A stretch of 64,000 bases of DNA from Rhodococcus sp. 4CII (lineage in GTDB: Bacteria > Actinomycetota > Actinomycetes > Mycobacteriales > Mycobacteriaceae), in NCBI RefSeq assembly GCF_014256275.1, contig NZ_JACCFE010000002.1:5622001-5686000 (forward strand), written 5' to 3'. How positions within the stretch are numbered: the stretch's first letter is position 1; each line of letters starts with the position of its first letter. A model generated the notes under the pieces. It ran no database searches. It saw only the letters and a program-made list of their open reading frames with translations, and was not told where the DNA came from. The translations under genes and the position numbers were made by a program. Below are positions 63,168 through 64,000 of this stretch, in pieces.

Positions 63168-64000
63168 ATGCAGTTCGGAATCTTCACCGTCGGCGACGTG
63201 ACCCCCGATCCCACCACCGGCCGCACCCCCACCGAGCACGAGCGCATCAAGGCGATGACGACCATCGCCCGGCACGCGGAGGACGTCGGGCTCGACGTGT
63301 TCGCCACCGGCGAGCATCACAATCCGCCGTTCGTGCCGTCGTCCCCGACCACGATGCTCGGCTACCTCGCAGCGCAGACCGAGAAGATCATCCTGTCGAC
63401 ATCCACGACGCTGATCACCACCAACGATCCGGTGAAGATCGCCGAGGACTACGCGATGCTGCAGCACCTCGCGGACGGCCGGGTGGATCTCATGATGGGT
63501 CGCGGAAACACGGCCCCCGTCTACCCGTGGTTCGGCCAGGACATCCGGCAGGGCATTCCGCTGGCGCTCGAGCACTACCGGTTGCTCCGCCGGTTGTGGG
63601 ACGAAGACGTCGTGGACTGGCAGGGACAGTTCCGCACCCCGTTGCAGGGATTCACGTCGACCCCGCGCCCGCTCGACGGCATCGCGCCCTTCGTGTGGCA
63701 CGGATCGATCCGCAGCCCGGAGATCGCCGAGATCGCGGCATTCCACGGCGACGGGTTCTTCGCGAACAACATCTTCTGGCCCAAGGAGCACTACATCGCC
63801 CTGATCAACCTCTACCGCGAGCGGTACGAACACTATGGTCACGGCCGCGCGGACCAGGCGATCGTCGGACTGGGCGGGCAAGTCTTCATGCGGAAGAACG
63901 CGAAGGACGTCGACGAATTCCGGCCCTACTTCGACAACGCCCCCGTGTACGGTCACGGGCCGAGCCTCGAAGATTTCACCGACCAGACTCCGCTGACCGT
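63168..64000 (+). CDS. LLM-class flavin-dependent monooxygenase, truncated by window edge
   Basis: About 277 codons present; the gene continues past the window. ATG with GAGAGGAAC upstream. Bacterial luciferase-like (β/α)8 pattern: FGIFTVGDV, RHAEDVGLDVFATGEHHNPPF, ILSTSTTLITTNDPVKIAEDYAMLQHLADGRVDLMMGRGN. Uses reduced FMN (or F420) to oxidise an unknown substrate. An operator-like repeat shared with the MarR-MFS operon suggests it belongs to the same regulon. Confidence 0.9.
   Translation, partial: MQFGIFTVGDVTPDPTTGRTPTEHERIKAMTTIARHAEDVGLDVFATGEHHNPPFVPSSPTTMLGYLAAQTEKIILSTSTTLITTNDPVKIAEDYAMLQHLADGRVDLMMGRGNTAPVYPWFGQDIRQGIPLALEHYRLLRRLWDEDVVDWQGQFRTPLQGFTSTPRPLDGIAPFVWHGSIRSPEIAEIAAFHGDGFFANNIFWPKEHYIALINLYRERYEHYGHGRADQAIVGLGGQVFMRKNAKDVDEFRPYFDNAPVYGHGPSLEDFTDQTPLT

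Overview
The window is high-GC actinobacterial chromosome. Gene content, order and protein sequences point to Rhodococcus, probably the jostii/opacus group: hadAB mycolate dehydratase genes, an mce operon, menaquinone genes laid out as in Mycobacterium tuberculosis Rv0542c-Rv0563, and a secE-nusG-rplKA ... rplJL ... rpoBC block. The genus call is inference from protein and synteny resemblance recalled from memory; no search was run. It is a core-genome region: no insertion sequence, integrase, prophage or CRISPR array was seen.

Region 1 (1-2370): a DrrAB-type ABC exporter (permease cut by the window edge) and a lone AbiEi/endonuclease-like hypothetical gene flanked by related palindromic repeats. 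Region 2 (2462-22937): the menaquinone island. menE, menB, menC, menD, menG, menJ and a polyprenyl diphosphate synthase cover naphthoquinone synthesis, side-chain synthesis, final methylation and side-chain reduction. Interspersed are a Pit phosphate transporter operon with two tandem DUF3349 proteins, a VOC protein, a formylglycine-type sulfatase, a thioesterase, a siderophore-interacting protein under a probable iron box, a flavin reductase, an MgtA-like mannosyltransferase, a semialdehyde dehydrogenase and HtpX. Region 3 (23006-31744): yajQ, tRNA-Tyr, tRNA-Thr, tRNA-Met, rpmG, hadAB, tRNA-Trp, secE, nusG, rplK, rplA, an inserted opposite-strand MFS pump, then an attenuated leader and rplJL.

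Region 4 (31745-43735): a complete mce lipid-import operon (ATPase MceG, two YrbE permeases, MceA-F, two Mce-associated membrane proteins), sitting exactly where M. tuberculosis keeps only the orphan ATPase mkl. A convergent MmpL transporter follows. Region 5 (46364-53927): rpoB and rpoC. Region 6 (54079-64000): an M23-like lipoprotein, a small membrane protein, SixA, an aldo/keto reductase divergent from an XRE/MmyB-like regulator, an acyl-ACP thioesterase, the FprB-type ferredoxin/NADPH reductase, an alcohol-dehydrogenase remnant, a MarR-MFS efflux pair and a truncated LLM monooxygenase.

The most notable non-coding signals are a family of hairpins fused to stop codons (identical 25-nt block at the ends of yajQ and rpoC), a three-copy 26-bp tandem repeat between rplK and rplA, an attenuator-like terminator before rplJ, and operator-like palindromes shared between the MarR-MFS operon and the LLM gene.
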